Origin: Candidatus Zixiibacteriota bacterium
GTDB lineage: Bacteria > Zixibacteria > MSB-5A5 > GN15 > FEB-12
DNA length: 13,987 bases
Reading direction: 5' to 3'
Assembly: GCA_023700785.1 (NCBI GenBank)
Contig: JAMPYH010000032.1
Span: 1 to 13,987 of the forward strand
Positions 1-7,571 of this stretch are shown one piece after another (the stretch's first letter is position 1; each line of letters begins with the position of its first letter). Made by a program: the position numbers and the translations under genes. Under the pieces are notes generated by a model. It had not been told where the DNA came from. It ran no database searches and saw only the letters and a program-made list of their open reading frames with translations.

Positions 1-1
1 A

Positions 2-133
2 ACTGGGACTGACCAACGGATCGAACTCGCCAATCTCGCCGCCGAAGATCTCCTCATCTGGGCGGAACGGCACAGTTACCAGGTGGAGGCGTTTCTCGCC
101 GAATACCAACAGCATCTCACATCCCCCACATAA
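2..133 (+). CDS. C-terminal fragment of an unidentified protein
   Basis: An open frame enters from the left edge and stops at TAA 131-133, giving 43 codons of C-terminal sequence. The peptide is acidic and helix-prone (IELANLAAEDLLIWAERH, then QVEAFLAEYQQH). The other two forward frames are less convincing; frame 1 stops at the fourth codon. I do not recognise the family and assign no function. It ends about 100 nt before the next gene, with a hairpin between them, so it probably belongs to a separate upstream transcription unit. Confidence 0.5.
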   Translation, partial: TGTDQRIELANLAAEDLLIWAERHSYQVEAFLAEYQQHLTSPT

Positions 134-141
134 TCCCAAAA

Positions 142-159
142 ACCACTTTCCAAAGTGGT
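142..159. other. Perfect inverted repeat after the first gene
   Basis: ACCACTTT and AAAGTGGT form a perfect 8-bp inverted repeat separated by only two bases, so the real loop would be about 4 nt. No T-run follows on the plus strand. It could be a weak or Rho-assisted terminator of the upstream gene, or an operator for the following gene. The sequence does not decide between these. Confidence 0.4.
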
Positions 160-186
160 GACGATGGTATACCCTTACCGGACATG

Positions 187-204
187 ACCGGCATCCAAGC
201 CGGT
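187..204 (+). other. Leader hairpin upstream of the amidohydrolase gene
   Basis: ACCGGC, a 6-nt spacer and GCCGGT form a perfect 6-bp stem that ends 19 nt before the AGGAGG ribosome binding site (223-228) of the next gene. If transcribed, it sits in the 5' untranslated region. No known riboswitch class is recognisable. Confidence 0.35.
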
Positions 205-236
205 TAAGATCGCTATTGTTTCAGGAGGATAATATC

Positions 237-3200
237 ATGGCCCCCGCCGCTCGCCTCAGTTTTGTCGGCGCCGTAATTTTGCTATCAACGTGCGCCGTTC
301 TGGCTGACACCACCACTACTGACTCAGCTGCCGCTAAGAAAGATGCCAAATGGGATGTCACCAACTTCGGGCTCCCTCATGACACCCTGAGTTTTGAAAC
401 GTCGGAGGGTACCTGGATCTCGGTCGATGTTTCTCCCAATGGCAAATCCCTCGTGTTTGACCTGCTCGGCGATATCTATACCATGCCGATTGCCGGCGGC
501 GAAGCTACCTGTATCACCGGAGGGCCGGCCTACGATGTTCAACCTCGTTTCAGCCCCGACGGCTCAAAGATCTCGTTTACCTCCGACCGAGGTGGCGCTG
601 ACAATATTTGGGTGATGGATCCTGACGGGAAGAACCCGATCCAGATCACCAAGGAAGACTTTCGTCTGCTCAACAACGCGACCTGGCACCCTGGCGGCAA
701 ATACATAGTCGCGCGAAAGCATTTTACCGGCTATCGCTCGATGGGGGCCGGGGAAATGTGGATGTACGCCGTTCCTGAAGGGGGCGCGGGGATAAAGCTC
801 ACATCGAAGAAGAATGACCAACAGGATGCCGGCGAGCCGATCTTCTCCCCCGACGGCAAATATCTTTATTGGTCGGAGGATATGTCCCCCGGTCCGTACT
901 TTCAATACAACAAGGATCCGAACGGCACTATTTATGTCATCCGCCGTCTTGATCTTGAGACCAGTGAGGTAAACGAACTGATAAGCATCCCGGGCGGCGC
1001 GGTTCGTCCGCAAATAAGTCCCGATGGCAAGACACTGGCGTTTGTTCGGCGTGTGCGAGAAAAGTCGGTGCTTTGTTTGTTTGACCTCGCATCCGGTGAG
1101 ACTCGCCATCTCTGGGATGGCCTCGACGAGGATCAGCAGGAAACCTGGGCTATCTTCGGCGTCTATCCCGGATTCAGTTGGATGCCGGACGGCAAGTCGA
1201 TTGTTATCACCGCCAGGGGGAAACTCTGGCGAGTGGCCATCGCCGATGGCGTGACCAGCCCTATCCTCTTTACCGCCAAGGTAACACAGCAGGTGGTCAA
1301 AGCGTTACGCTTTGCGCAAAATATCGGAGGGACTGAATTTGACGTCAAAGTGATTCGCTGGCCGCAGATGGTCGGCTCAACCAGGGATGTACTGTTTCAG
1401 GCGCTCGGCTATCTGTATCGCTATAGCCCGGCCACGGGCAAGCGTTCGCGCGTGACCTCGCAGATCGAGCATTTCGAGTTCGCGCCATATGTCTCGCTCG
1501 ACGGGAAGGCTGTCGTTTGTGTCACCTGGAGTGATACCACCGGTGGACGTGTCAAAACGATCGACCTGGCCAGCGGAAGAGAGCAAGTCATCGTCAAACA
1601 ACCCGGTCATTATGTTACCGCGGCGTTTTCTCCTGACAACAAGTGGGTGGTGTACCGCCGCGGCTCAGGCGATGGCTACCGCGGGAGGATCTGGGAGGAA
1701 GATCAAGGTATCTACATAGTGGATGCCAAAGGAACTACCGCCCCCAGACTTGTTGCTCGTGAAGGTCGTTCCCCCCGCTTTAGCAAAGATGGCCGGCGGA
1801 TCTACCTGATCTCCGGTGAAGGAGACGGTAGCGCGCTGATCTCGGTCAATGTGCTCGGCTCCGACCGCCGGGTTCTGGCCAAGTCCGAACGGGCCGGCTA
1901 CTTTGAGCTCTCACCCGACGAGAACTGGCTGGCGTTCGAAGAACTCTGGCACACGTATGTTGTACCGTTCCCGCAGGTCTCAACACCGCTCGACCTCAGC
2001 CCGGAAACGCGCAGTATCCCGCAGAAAAGACTCTCGACCGATGGAGGCACCTACTTAAGTTGGTCGCCGGACAGCAAGTCGGTAAGATGGAGTCTCGGCC
2101 CTGAACTATTCAGCTATGACCTCGCCACCTTGTTCGCGCCAAAACCAGACAGCGCCAAAGATACGCTGAAGCCTTCCAGTTTTAGCCTCGGATGGAAAGA
2201 GAAAGCCGATATTCCTGCGACCGATCTCTATTTCGTCGGCGCGAAGATCCTCCCGATGCACGACCTCTCTGTCATCGAGAACGGCGTGGTGCATGTGAAA
2301 GGGAATCGTATAGATGAAGTCGGCAGCAAAGACAAGATCAATGTACCGGCTGGCGCGAATGTCATCGATGTTACGGGCAAGACACTAATGCCGGGCCTTA
2401 TTGATATTCACGCGCATACCGGATCATCCAATCAGGATATCAACTCTCAGCAGAAGTGGGCCTGGCTGGCCAACCTGGCGTTTGGTGTCACGACCACCCA
2501 CGACCCCAGCAACAACACCGAAATGATCTTCGCCGAGAGCGAGCTCCAGTTAAAGGGCGATTACATCGCCCCTCGCGTTTTCTCTACCGGCACTATTCTC
2601 TACGGTGCCGACGGTTCTTTCAAAACCGTGATCAACAAGTATGAAGACGCGGTTTCCGCTATCAAGCGAACCGCCGCCTGGGGGGCGTTCACGGTTAAGA
2701 GTTATAATCAACCGCGACGGGAACAGCGCCAAATGGTCATCAAGGCCGCGAACGAACTCGGGATCATGGTCGTTCCCGAAGGCGGTTCCTGCCTGCACTA
2801 TAACATGACGCATTATCTCGACGGGCACACCACTGTCGAACATAACGTGCCGGTCACGCCGTTATACGAGCCGGAGCTTCAGTTGATGAGTAAATCAGCC
2901 ACCGGTTACACGCCGACACTCATCGTCGATTACGGCGGCCTCAACGGCGAGTTCTATTGGTACCAGCACTTTAATGTCTGGGAGAATGAACGGCTCGCCC
3001 ACTTCACTCCCCGATCGGTCCTTGACCCGCGTTCTCGCCGCAGATTGATGGCTCCCGAAGGAGATTTTCACCATATCGATGCCGCCAAAGTGGCCGCGGA
3101 GATCGTGCATCGGGGGGGCAATGTTGAACTTGGCGCGCATGGTCAACTTCAGGGGTTGGGAGCGCACTGGGAACTCTGGATGCTCCAGCAGGGCGGGCTG

Positions 3201-3494
3201 ACCAACCATGAGGCGCTTCGCTGCGCGACCTGGATGGGTGCCAGATCGATCGGTCTGGATCACAAGATCGGATCGATTCAGCCGGGGATGCTGGCGGATC
3301 TGATTGTCATCGATGGCGACCCGTTGGTCGATATACAGCAATCAGAAAATATCAGTTACACGATGGTCAATGGGCGGCTGTTTGACGCCAGAACGCTCGA
3401 ACAACTGGCGCCGACCCGCAAGCTACTTCCGATGGGGCCGCCGCTTGATGGCGTCCACGGATCGGATGTCGATCATTCCTGCCTGCAGCATTAA
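237..3494 (+). CDS. Exported TolB-like propeller/amidohydrolase fusion protein
   Basis: Predicted secreted or periplasmic metal-dependent hydrolase of 1085 residues. I chose ATG 237 because AGGAGGA (223-229) sits 7 nt upstream; a TTG 21 nt earlier would overlap that site. The N-terminus is a signal peptide with a hydrophobic core (FVGAVILLSTCAVLA) and likely cleavage after AVLA. Residues from about 40 to 640 carry repeated PD40/WD40-like blades of the type FSPDGSKISF, SPDGKYLYW and SPDGKTLAF, as in TolB-type propellers. An amidohydrolase domain follows: GLIDIHAHTG with metal-ligand-type H725 and H727, K821 in FTVKSYNQ, H864 and H869 in GHTTVEHN, H968 in LGAHGQLQG, and the C-terminal return PGMLADLIVIDGDPL. 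This two-domain architecture is known among bacterial amidohydrolases; the substrate (peptide, amide or cyclic compound) cannot be read from the sequence. It appears to be a single-gene unit closed by a strong terminator. Confidence 0.9.
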   Translation: MAPAARLSFVGAVILLSTCAVLADTTTTDSAAAKKDAKWDVTNFGLPHDTLSFETSEGTWISVDVSPNGKSLVFDLLGDIYTMPIAGGEATCITGGPAYDVQPRFSPDGSKISFTSDRGGADNIWVMDPDGKNPIQITKEDFRLLNNATWHPGGKYIVARKHFTGYRSMGAGEMWMYAVPEGGAGIKLTSKKNDQQDAGEPIFSPDGKYLYWSEDMSPGPYFQYNKDPNGTIYVIRRLDLETSEVNELISIPGGAVRPQISPDGKTLAFVRRVREKSVLCLFDLASGETRHLWDGLDEDQQETWAIFGVYPGFSWMPDGKSIVITARGKLWRVAIADGVTSPILFTAKVTQQVVKALRFAQNIGGTEFDVKVIRWPQMVGSTRDVLFQALGYLYRYSPATGKRSRVTSQIEHFEFAPYVSLDGKAVVCVTWSDTTGGRVKTIDLASGREQVIVKQPGHYVTAAFSPDNKWVVYRRGSGDGYRGRIWEEDQGIYIVDAKGTTAPRLVAREGRSPRFSKDGRRIYLISGEGDGSALISVNVLGSDRRVLAKSERAGYFELSPDENWLAFEELWHTYVVPFPQVSTPLDLSPETRSIPQKRLSTDGGTYLSWSPDSKSVRWSLGPELFSYDLATLFAPKPDSAKDTLKPSSFSLGWKEKADIPATDLYFVGAKILPMHDLSVIENGVVHVKGNRIDEVGSKDKINVPAGANVIDVTGKTLMPGLIDIHAHTGSSNQDINSQQKWAWLANLAFGVTTTHDPSNNTEMIFAESELQLKGDYIAPRVFSTGTILYGADGSFKTVINKYEDAVSAIKRTAAWGAFTVKSYNQPRREQRQMVIKAANELGIMVVPEGGSCLHYNMTHYLDGHTTVEHNVPVTPLYEPELQLMSKSATGYTPTLIVDYGGLNGEFYWYQHFNVWENERLAHFTPRSVLDPRSRRRLMAPEGDFHHIDAAKVAAEIVHRGGNVELGAHGQLQGLGAHWELWMLQQGGLTNHEALRCATWMGARSIGLDHKIGSIQPGMLADLIVIDGDPLVDIQQSENISYTMVNGRLFDARTLEQLAPTRKLLPMGPPLDGVHGSDVDHSCLQH

Positions 3495-3515
3495 ATACGA
3501 TATTGTAAATTGTCA

Positions 3516-3547
3516 AACGCCGGAGCGGAAGCTCCGGCGTTTTTTTT
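3516..3547 (+). terminator. Rho-independent terminator of the amidohydrolase gene
   Basis: AACGCCGGAGC, a GGAA loop and GCTCCGGCGTT form an 11-bp perfect stem followed by a run of T to 3547. It starts 21 nt after the stop codon. On the minus strand the stem is followed by only three T, so it may also weakly end the convergent DUF885 gene, whose stop codon touches the T-run. Confidence 0.93.
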
Positions 3548-5283
3548 CAGTGGATCGACTTTTTCCAGCTCTCAATAATTTCAGTCAGCGTGGTGAGTGG
3601 CACACAGCCATGTTTGAGCAGCTCATCATGGAATGAACGGAGATCGAACCGCTCACCCAACTCCTGCTCCGCCTTCCTTCTCAAGTTGCGTATATGCAAT
3701 TCGCCGATCTTATACGACACCGCCTGCCCCGGCCAGACGATATACCGATCGACCTCTACCTCGATGTCATGTTTTGGTTTGCTCGAGTTCTGCAGGAAGT
3801 AGGCTATCGCCTGATCGCGGCTCCACCCCTTCGCGTGCATCCCCGGATCGACCACCAGCCTGATGGCGCGCCACATGTCGAACGTCAACTGTCCGAACTT
3901 GGCGTACGGATCCGCATAGAACCCCATCTGTTCGCCCAGTGACTCTGAATAAAGCGCCCAGCCTTCGCCATACGCGGTGATCCAGGATTGTTTCCGAAAC
4001 TCCGGTATATCCTCAAGCTCCTGAGCGATCGCGATCTGGAGATGGTGCCCCGGCACCGCTTCATGCAACGTCAGCGCTTCCATCTCCCACTTCGGCCGAG
4101 AGGCGAGATCATATGTGTTGGCGTAGAAATAGCCGGGACGACCCGCTTTCGGTGAGCCCGGCATGTAATACGCGGTGGTCTGCTGTTTCTCCATGTAGGA
4201 AGGAATGGGGGTGACCCCGTAGGGGAGTCGCGGAAGGATCCCGAAAAAACGGACCAGTTCCGGGTCAACCCGTTTAGAGATGTCGCGATATGCTGTCAAA
4301 AGTTCAGCCGGTTTATTGAAATAGAATTGTTTGTCAGTCCGCAAATAATGAATGAATTCGTCAAAACTCCCTTTGAAGCCGGAACTCGCGATCACCCGTT
4401 CCATCTCTCCTCTGATCCGCGCGACTTCCGCTGATCCTGTTTCAAAGATCTGGTCAGGCGAGAGGTTGGCGGTCGTGTTTTTGCGGATAAGGAAATCATA
4501 CCACTCCTTGCCGCGTGGCAAACTGGTCCAACTGATCTCGGTGCGGCATTGGGGTAAGTAGCGATCCACCACAAACCCAAAAAACTCTTTCAGTGCCGGT
4601 TCAATCGCGCCGGTATAGACGCTGTACGCCTGCTGAGTAAATTGCTCCCAAACCTGAGGTTCAACCTTCGACGGCCGCCGACGCAGCGCCACCAGCATCG
4701 GCGCATGGCGCGGATCCTTTGTTATCTGGTTCGCTATCTGTTCCGGCAGCCCCCGGAGTGGCCCCTGCGCTTGCGTGATGCCGAGCTTAACTCCTTCGGC
4801 CATCAATTCCGATGCCTGCCAAAGCGCTTGCGGAATCCGTTCAAGTCGCGCCAGAAATTGCTCGCGTTGCGTCGCCGTTGCAACCGGCATGACCTCAAGT
4901 ACCCGCGGGATCTCCTGATGGATGCCATCCATCTGCGTTGTCGCGACCAATTCCGAACGAAACTCCGCCGCCGTAATCTCCTCCTCTGTCCCGCGTCGAA
5001 ACAGGTCGTAGCTCAGTTGGTCCTGTGCGGCGAGCTCCCCCCTGCTTATCGACTCCAGCGCTCTGAGCTGGATTTTGAGGTCCGACGTCCGTCGGTGATT
5101 CGCCTCGTGTGAACGGTCCGTCCATCGGTCGTTATGCTCCGCATACCCCAGGAAGGTCGCCCACTCCGGGAACTGCTCCATCTGCCACTTCCAGCTCAAG
5201 TCAAAAAGCTGGTGAAGACGTACTTTCGAATTGTCCTGTGCCTGTCCGAGGCCCGCTATCTGCCTTGTGATCGAATTCTGCAC
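3547..5283 (-). CDS. DUF885 family putative zinc metallopeptidase
   Basis: A 578-residue protein of the DUF885 family, proteins regarded as putative zinc-dependent peptidases. The diagnostic motif HEAVPGHH is at residues 407-414, and a downstream glutamate in YGEGWALYSE (E440) would be the third metal ligand. The C-terminal block VWPGQAVSYKIGELHI is also typical of the family. I chose GTG 5283 because GGAG lies 6 nt upstream. The longer frame opens with TTG at 5322 and has no ribosome binding site, and its first codons overlap an AT-rich stretch that looks like promoter DNA. No signal peptide is evident from either start, so a cytoplasmic role is suggested, although many relatives are exported. 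The gene lies just downstream of a tRNA gene on the same strand and converges on the amidohydrolase gene. Substrate unknown. Confidence 0.85.
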   Translation of the reverse strand: MQNSITRQIAGLGQAQDNSKVRLHQLFDLSWKWQMEQFPEWATFLGYAEHNDRWTDRSHEANHRRTSDLKIQLRALESISRGELAAQDQLSYDLFRRGTEEEITAAEFRSELVATTQMDGIHQEIPRVLEVMPVATATQREQFLARLERIPQALWQASELMAEGVKLGITQAQGPLRGLPEQIANQITKDPRHAPMLVALRRRPSKVEPQVWEQFTQQAYSVYTGAIEPALKEFFGFVVDRYLPQCRTEISWTSLPRGKEWYDFLIRKNTTANLSPDQIFETGSAEVARIRGEMERVIASSGFKGSFDEFIHYLRTDKQFYFNKPAELLTAYRDISKRVDPELVRFFGILPRLPYGVTPIPSYMEKQQTTAYYMPGSPKAGRPGYFYANTYDLASRPKWEMEALTLHEAVPGHHLQIAIAQELEDIPEFRKQSWITAYGEGWALYSESLGEQMGFYADPYAKFGQLTFDMWRAIRLVVDPGMHAKGWSRDQAIAYFLQNSSKPKHDIEVEVDRYIVWPGQAVSYKIGELHIRNLRRKAEQELGERFDLRSFHDELLKHGCVPLTTLTEIIESWKKSIH

Positions 5284-5372
5284 GTTGTGCTCCGGTAAAT
5301 ATAATATGCTCTGAGAAACCAAGCGGATTCGGCCTTGAAAGGCAACTGGAAGAGGATTTGGGGATGAAAAAA

Positions 5373-5446
5373 TAGCGGCGCAGGGACTCGAACCCCGGAC
5401 ACGTGGATTATGATTCCACTGCTCTAACCAACTGAGCTACGCCGCC
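5373..5446 (-). tRNA. tRNA-Met (anticodon CAT), elongator type
   Basis: Reading the minus strand gives a full cloverleaf of 74 nt: acceptor GGCGGCG, D-arm GCTC/GAGC, anticodon stem GTGGA/TCCAC with loop ATCATAA (anticodon CAT), T-arm CGGGG/CCCTG with loop TTCGAGT, and discriminator A. The anticodon stem lacks the three G-C pairs of initiator tRNA, so it is an elongator tRNA-Met. A tRNA-Ile2 with a lysidine-modified CAT anticodon cannot be fully excluded by eye. Acceptor pair 1:72 is G-U rather than G-C. CCA is not encoded: the discriminator is followed directly by TTTTTT, which probably ends transcription. Confidence 0.93.
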
Positions 5447-5674
5447 ATTTCAAAGAGCAGACAATCTAACTATTTTCGACCCGGAGTCAAGCGGACATCG
5501 ACCGACCGGATCTCGCGCCGCACAGCCCCCTCCGCATGCTACGGCTCAAACCAACAGGTTGTGACACAAGTAGAAACGATTCCTGGTCTCACAGAGACCA
5601 GAAGACGCCTCGGAATAGAATCACTGGAATGATCAGGAGTTTGGAGTTTGGACGTCTGCCGGTTTTCGGACATG
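5447..5674. other. Gene-free stretch with one perfect hairpin
   Basis: No credible open reading frame with a ribosome binding site is seen between the tRNA and the candidate sRNA. Apart from the tRNA promoter, the notable element is CTGGTCTC-ACA-GAGACCAG at 5583-5601, an 8-bp perfect stem with a 3-nt loop. It has no T-run on either side, so it is not a standard terminator. Confidence 0.4.
5463..5490 (-). promoter_or_regulatory. Candidate promoter of the tRNA gene
   Basis: On the minus strand TTGACT (5490-5485, five of six to the -35 consensus) lies 16 nt from TAGATT (5468-5463, four of six to the -10). The predicted start is only about ten nt before the tRNA 5' end, a sensible leader for a tRNA. 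Confidence 0.55.
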
Positions 5675-5707
5675 AAAAAAGGAGTTGCCCCTCACAAGCA
5701 ACTCCTT
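5675..5707 (-). terminator. Terminator of the candidate sRNA
   Basis: On the minus strand AAGGAGTTGC, a 9-nt loop and GCAACTCCTT form a 10-bp perfect stem that runs into TTTTTT. It stands more than 330 nt from the dehydrogenase stop codon and has no protein gene in front of it. Confidence 0.8.
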
Positions 5708-5837
5708 AATCCCCACCTCTTAAATACCCTTCACCGCCATACTGCGTATATTTAAGAGTAACTAACTTCGACGAAATAAGAATCAACCGATGTGCCGAAT
5801 CCAGACGCCTTCGTAGGTATTTGCTAACCTACTGTAC
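5675..5837 (-). ncRNA. Candidate structured small RNA (unknown class)
   Basis: On the minus strand a perfect -10 box TATAAT (5849-5844) is followed about 7 nt later by a stretch with three successive stem-loops. The first is GTAGGT/ACCTAC (5832-5813), starting almost at the predicted 5' end. The second is CTCTTAAATA/TATTTAAGAG (5758-5717), a 10-bp stem around a 22-nt loop. The third is a terminator hairpin ending in T6 (5707-5675). The transcript would be about 160 nt with no convincing coding frame; the longest obvious one is a 6-codon ATG GCG GTG frame without a ribosome binding site. The -35 region is weak (no good TTGACA at 16-18 nt). It lies downstream of the dehydrogenase on the same strand but is separated from it by a hairpin, so it looks like its own unit. 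I do not recognise it as 6S RNA, tmRNA, RNase P or a known riboswitch. Its existence is inferred from promoter plus structure plus terminator. Confidence 0.5.
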
Positions 5838-5843
5838 AACAGC

Positions 5844-5849
5844 ATTATA
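5844..5849 (-). promoter_or_regulatory. Perfect -10 box for the candidate sRNA
   Basis: The minus strand reads TATAAT. A CTGACA just upstream is only 10 nt away, too close to serve as its -35. Hexamers at the usual 16-18 nt spacing match poorly, so an activator or an extended contact might be needed. Confidence 0.45.
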
Positions 5850-5964
5850 GAGCAGCCTTTGTCAGTCTTGAGTCACCTTGCGTTCAGACCAGACGCAATT
5901 CCTGCGACGTGAAACTTGCCATCCCCGAGCACTCCTCGAGCCTTACCGTTGCCGTATAAATAGA

Positions 5965-5993
5965 TAGCCGCACGCATCCAGTGCGTGCGGCTA
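5965..5993 (-). terminator. Hairpin terminating the dehydrogenase gene
   Basis: TAGCCGCACGCA, a 5-nt loop and TGCGTGCGGCTA form a 12-bp perfect stem 45 nt beyond the dehydrogenase stop codon. On the minus strand it is followed by CTATTTATA rather than a clean T-run, so termination may be partial. Confidence 0.6.
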
Positions 5994-6038
5994 CTATAGA
6001 ATTAACCCCATTCGATCGAAAAGGGCAGCTTCTGCGCC

Positions 6039-7418
6039 TTAAACCCGCTTCTTGGCCAGATGTACCGAGGCATTATGTAGGTCGTGAGCCGCTTCCATTA
6101 CTGCCTCGGAGATGACCGGATGCCCAAATATCAGGTTGCCGAGTTGTGTGACCGTCAGCCCCTGGTTCATCGCCAATGCCGCGACATGGATCACTTCTGT
6201 GGCATGGATACCAACCACATGCACGCCCAATATCTTGTCCGTTTTCTTATCGCCGATGATCTTTACTTCGCCGGCGATCTCGTTCTCAGCATGCGCTTTC
6301 CCCAGCACTCGCAACGGGAACTTACCGATCGCGATCTGGTGGTCCTTGGCCGCTTGCGATTCGCGGAGACCCACCGACGCTACCTCGGGATGCGTGAAGA
6401 TCACCGACGGCACCCCCGCGTAATTTTTTGTCCGCTTCTCGCCCAATGCGTTGTCCACCGCCACCGCCCCGTCATGGGTCGCGGTGTAGGCCAGCAATAT
6501 CTCGCCGCGGACATCGCCGATCGCGAATATATTCTTTACATTGGTCCGCATATCCGGGCCCGTTGGGATAGAGCCATTTTTCGCTTTCTCGACACCGGCT
6601 TCTTCAAGCCCGATATCTTCGGTATTGAACGACCGCCCCACCGCGACCAGCGCCTGGTTGGCGTCGATTATCTTCCCATTGGAGAGTTTCGCCTGCACTC
6701 CGGCCGGTCCGCCGGTGATGCTCTCCACCTTGGTCTTGGTATAAAGATTGACCTTGAGCTTTTTCAATTCCCGCTCGAGTACCTGCGCGGTCCCGCTGTC
6801 TTCCATCGGTAAGGCATGGTCGAGCATTTCGACAACATGTACTTCCACATCCAGGAGCGCCAGCATACAGGCCCACTCGCAACCGATCACTCCCGCGCCG
6901 ATGATCAGGATCGATTGGGGAAGATTTTCCAGTTCGAGCAGATGATCTGAATTGAGGATCCTCTTCCCATCGATCGGGAACGACGGGATATTCGCCGCCC
7001 GTGATCCGGTCGCGATAATGATATTATCAGCCTTGATCCTCGTTTCGACACCGTTTTCATCGGTGACAACAACATGACTTGAACCGGCGAGTCGTCCGAA
7101 GCCGTTATAGTGGGTCACGCCATGCGACTTGAACAGCGAGCCAATGCCGCTTACCAGCATATTGACGATCTTGTCCTTCCGGGCGCGCATCGCCAGCCAG
7201 TCGTACACCGGCGGCGCCACCAGCTTGATCCCAAACGCCTCCGCTTCCTTCATGTTTTTGTACTGGGTGGCCGAAGCGATCAGCGCTTTTGACGGGATGC
7301 AGCCGCGATTGAGACAAACACCGCCCAGATCGCGATACTCCACCACCGCGACCTTTGCCCCCTTCATGGCCGCCCGTATTCCGGCGGTATATCCGCCCGG
7401 GCCGCCGCCGATTATCAC
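6039..7418 (-). CDS. lpdA: Dihydrolipoamide dehydrogenase (E3)
   Basis: FAD- and NAD-dependent oxidoreductase that reoxidises dihydrolipoamide in 2-oxoacid dehydrogenase or glycine cleavage complexes; cytoplasmic. From the GTG start it has 459 residues. The FAD-binding GGGPGGYTAG is at residues 4-13, the redox disulfide is in CLNRGC (C35, C40), ATGSR is at 136-140, the NAD-binding GAGVIG is at 174-179, and the second FAD motif FAIGD ends at 302. The C-terminal active-site pair of HPVISE is H433 and E438. Length and motifs match the family. The start is problematic: the only canonical start (GTG 7418) has no ribosome binding site and cuts into the first beta-strand. GGAG lies 7 nt before an in-frame ATC at 7436-7434, which would give the expected N-terminus IDSYNVVIIGGG (465 residues), and a TAA codon two codons earlier rules out anything longer. 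No other complex subunits are in the window. Confidence 0.94.
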   Translation of the reverse strand: MIIGGGPGGYTAGIRAAMKGAKVAVVEYRDLGGVCLNRGCIPSKALIASATQYKNMKEAEAFGIKLVAPPVYDWLAMRARKDKIVNMLVSGIGSLFKSHGVTHYNGFGRLAGSSHVVVTDENGVETRIKADNIIIATGSRAANIPSFPIDGKRILNSDHLLELENLPQSILIIGAGVIGCEWACMLALLDVEVHVVEMLDHALPMEDSGTAQVLERELKKLKVNLYTKTKVESITGGPAGVQAKLSNGKIIDANQALVAVGRSFNTEDIGLEEAGVEKAKNGSIPTGPDMRTNVKNIFAIGDVRGEILLAYTATHDGAVAVDNALGEKRTKNYAGVPSVIFTHPEVASVGLRESQAAKDHQIAIGKFPLRVLGKAHAENEIAGEVKIIGDKKTDKILGVHVVGIHATEVIHVAALAMNQGLTVTQLGNLIFGHPVISEAVMEAAHDLHNASVHLAKKRV

Positions 7419-7433
7419 TACGTTATAACTGTC

Positions 7434-7447
7434 GATGGCTTAGCTCC
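7434..7447 (-). promoter_or_regulatory. Ribosome binding site facing a non-canonical ATC start
   Basis: The minus strand reads AAAAGGAG, then CTAAGCC (7 nt), then ATC in frame with the dehydrogenase. The canonical GTG is 18 nt further in, 25 nt from this site, which is too far for normal initiation. Confidence 0.55.
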
Positions 7448-7514
7448 TTTTCGTTGTCTGATATGAAACGTGGCGGTAATCTAAAGGTTTTCAGGAACTA
7501 GGCAAGCAGAGTCG

Positions 7515-7546
7515 AAAAAAAAGGCCGGCTCGCGTTCGAACCGGCC
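7515..7546 (-). terminator. Terminator of the lipoprotein operon
   Basis: On the minus strand GGCCGGTTCG, loop AACG and CGAGCCGGCC form a 10-bp stem (one G-U pair) followed by eight T. It lies 26 nt past the stop codon of the lipoprotein gene. Confidence 0.95.
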
Positions 7547-7571
7547 AACCGTAAATCTATCAAAGCGATAC

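Noticed and set aside
216..236. TTG start 21 nt upstream of the propeller-amidohydrolase gene
   Set aside because: It would translate through the AGGAGG site, and the ATG at 237 has ideal spacing and a clean signal peptide.
5284..5322. TTG start for the DUF885 gene at 5322
   Set aside because: No ribosome binding site, and the extra codons cover an AT-rich promoter-like stretch; GTG 5283 has GGAG at 6 nt.
5672..5758. 28-codon plus-strand frame starting MKKGVAPHKQ
   Set aside because: No ribosome binding site, and it lies exactly over the stem-loops of the minus-strand sRNA candidate, which explains the sequence better.
6084..6812. 242-codon frame opposite the dehydrogenase gene
   Set aside because: Antisense shadow of a clear dihydrolipoamide dehydrogenase; no independent motif or ribosome binding site.
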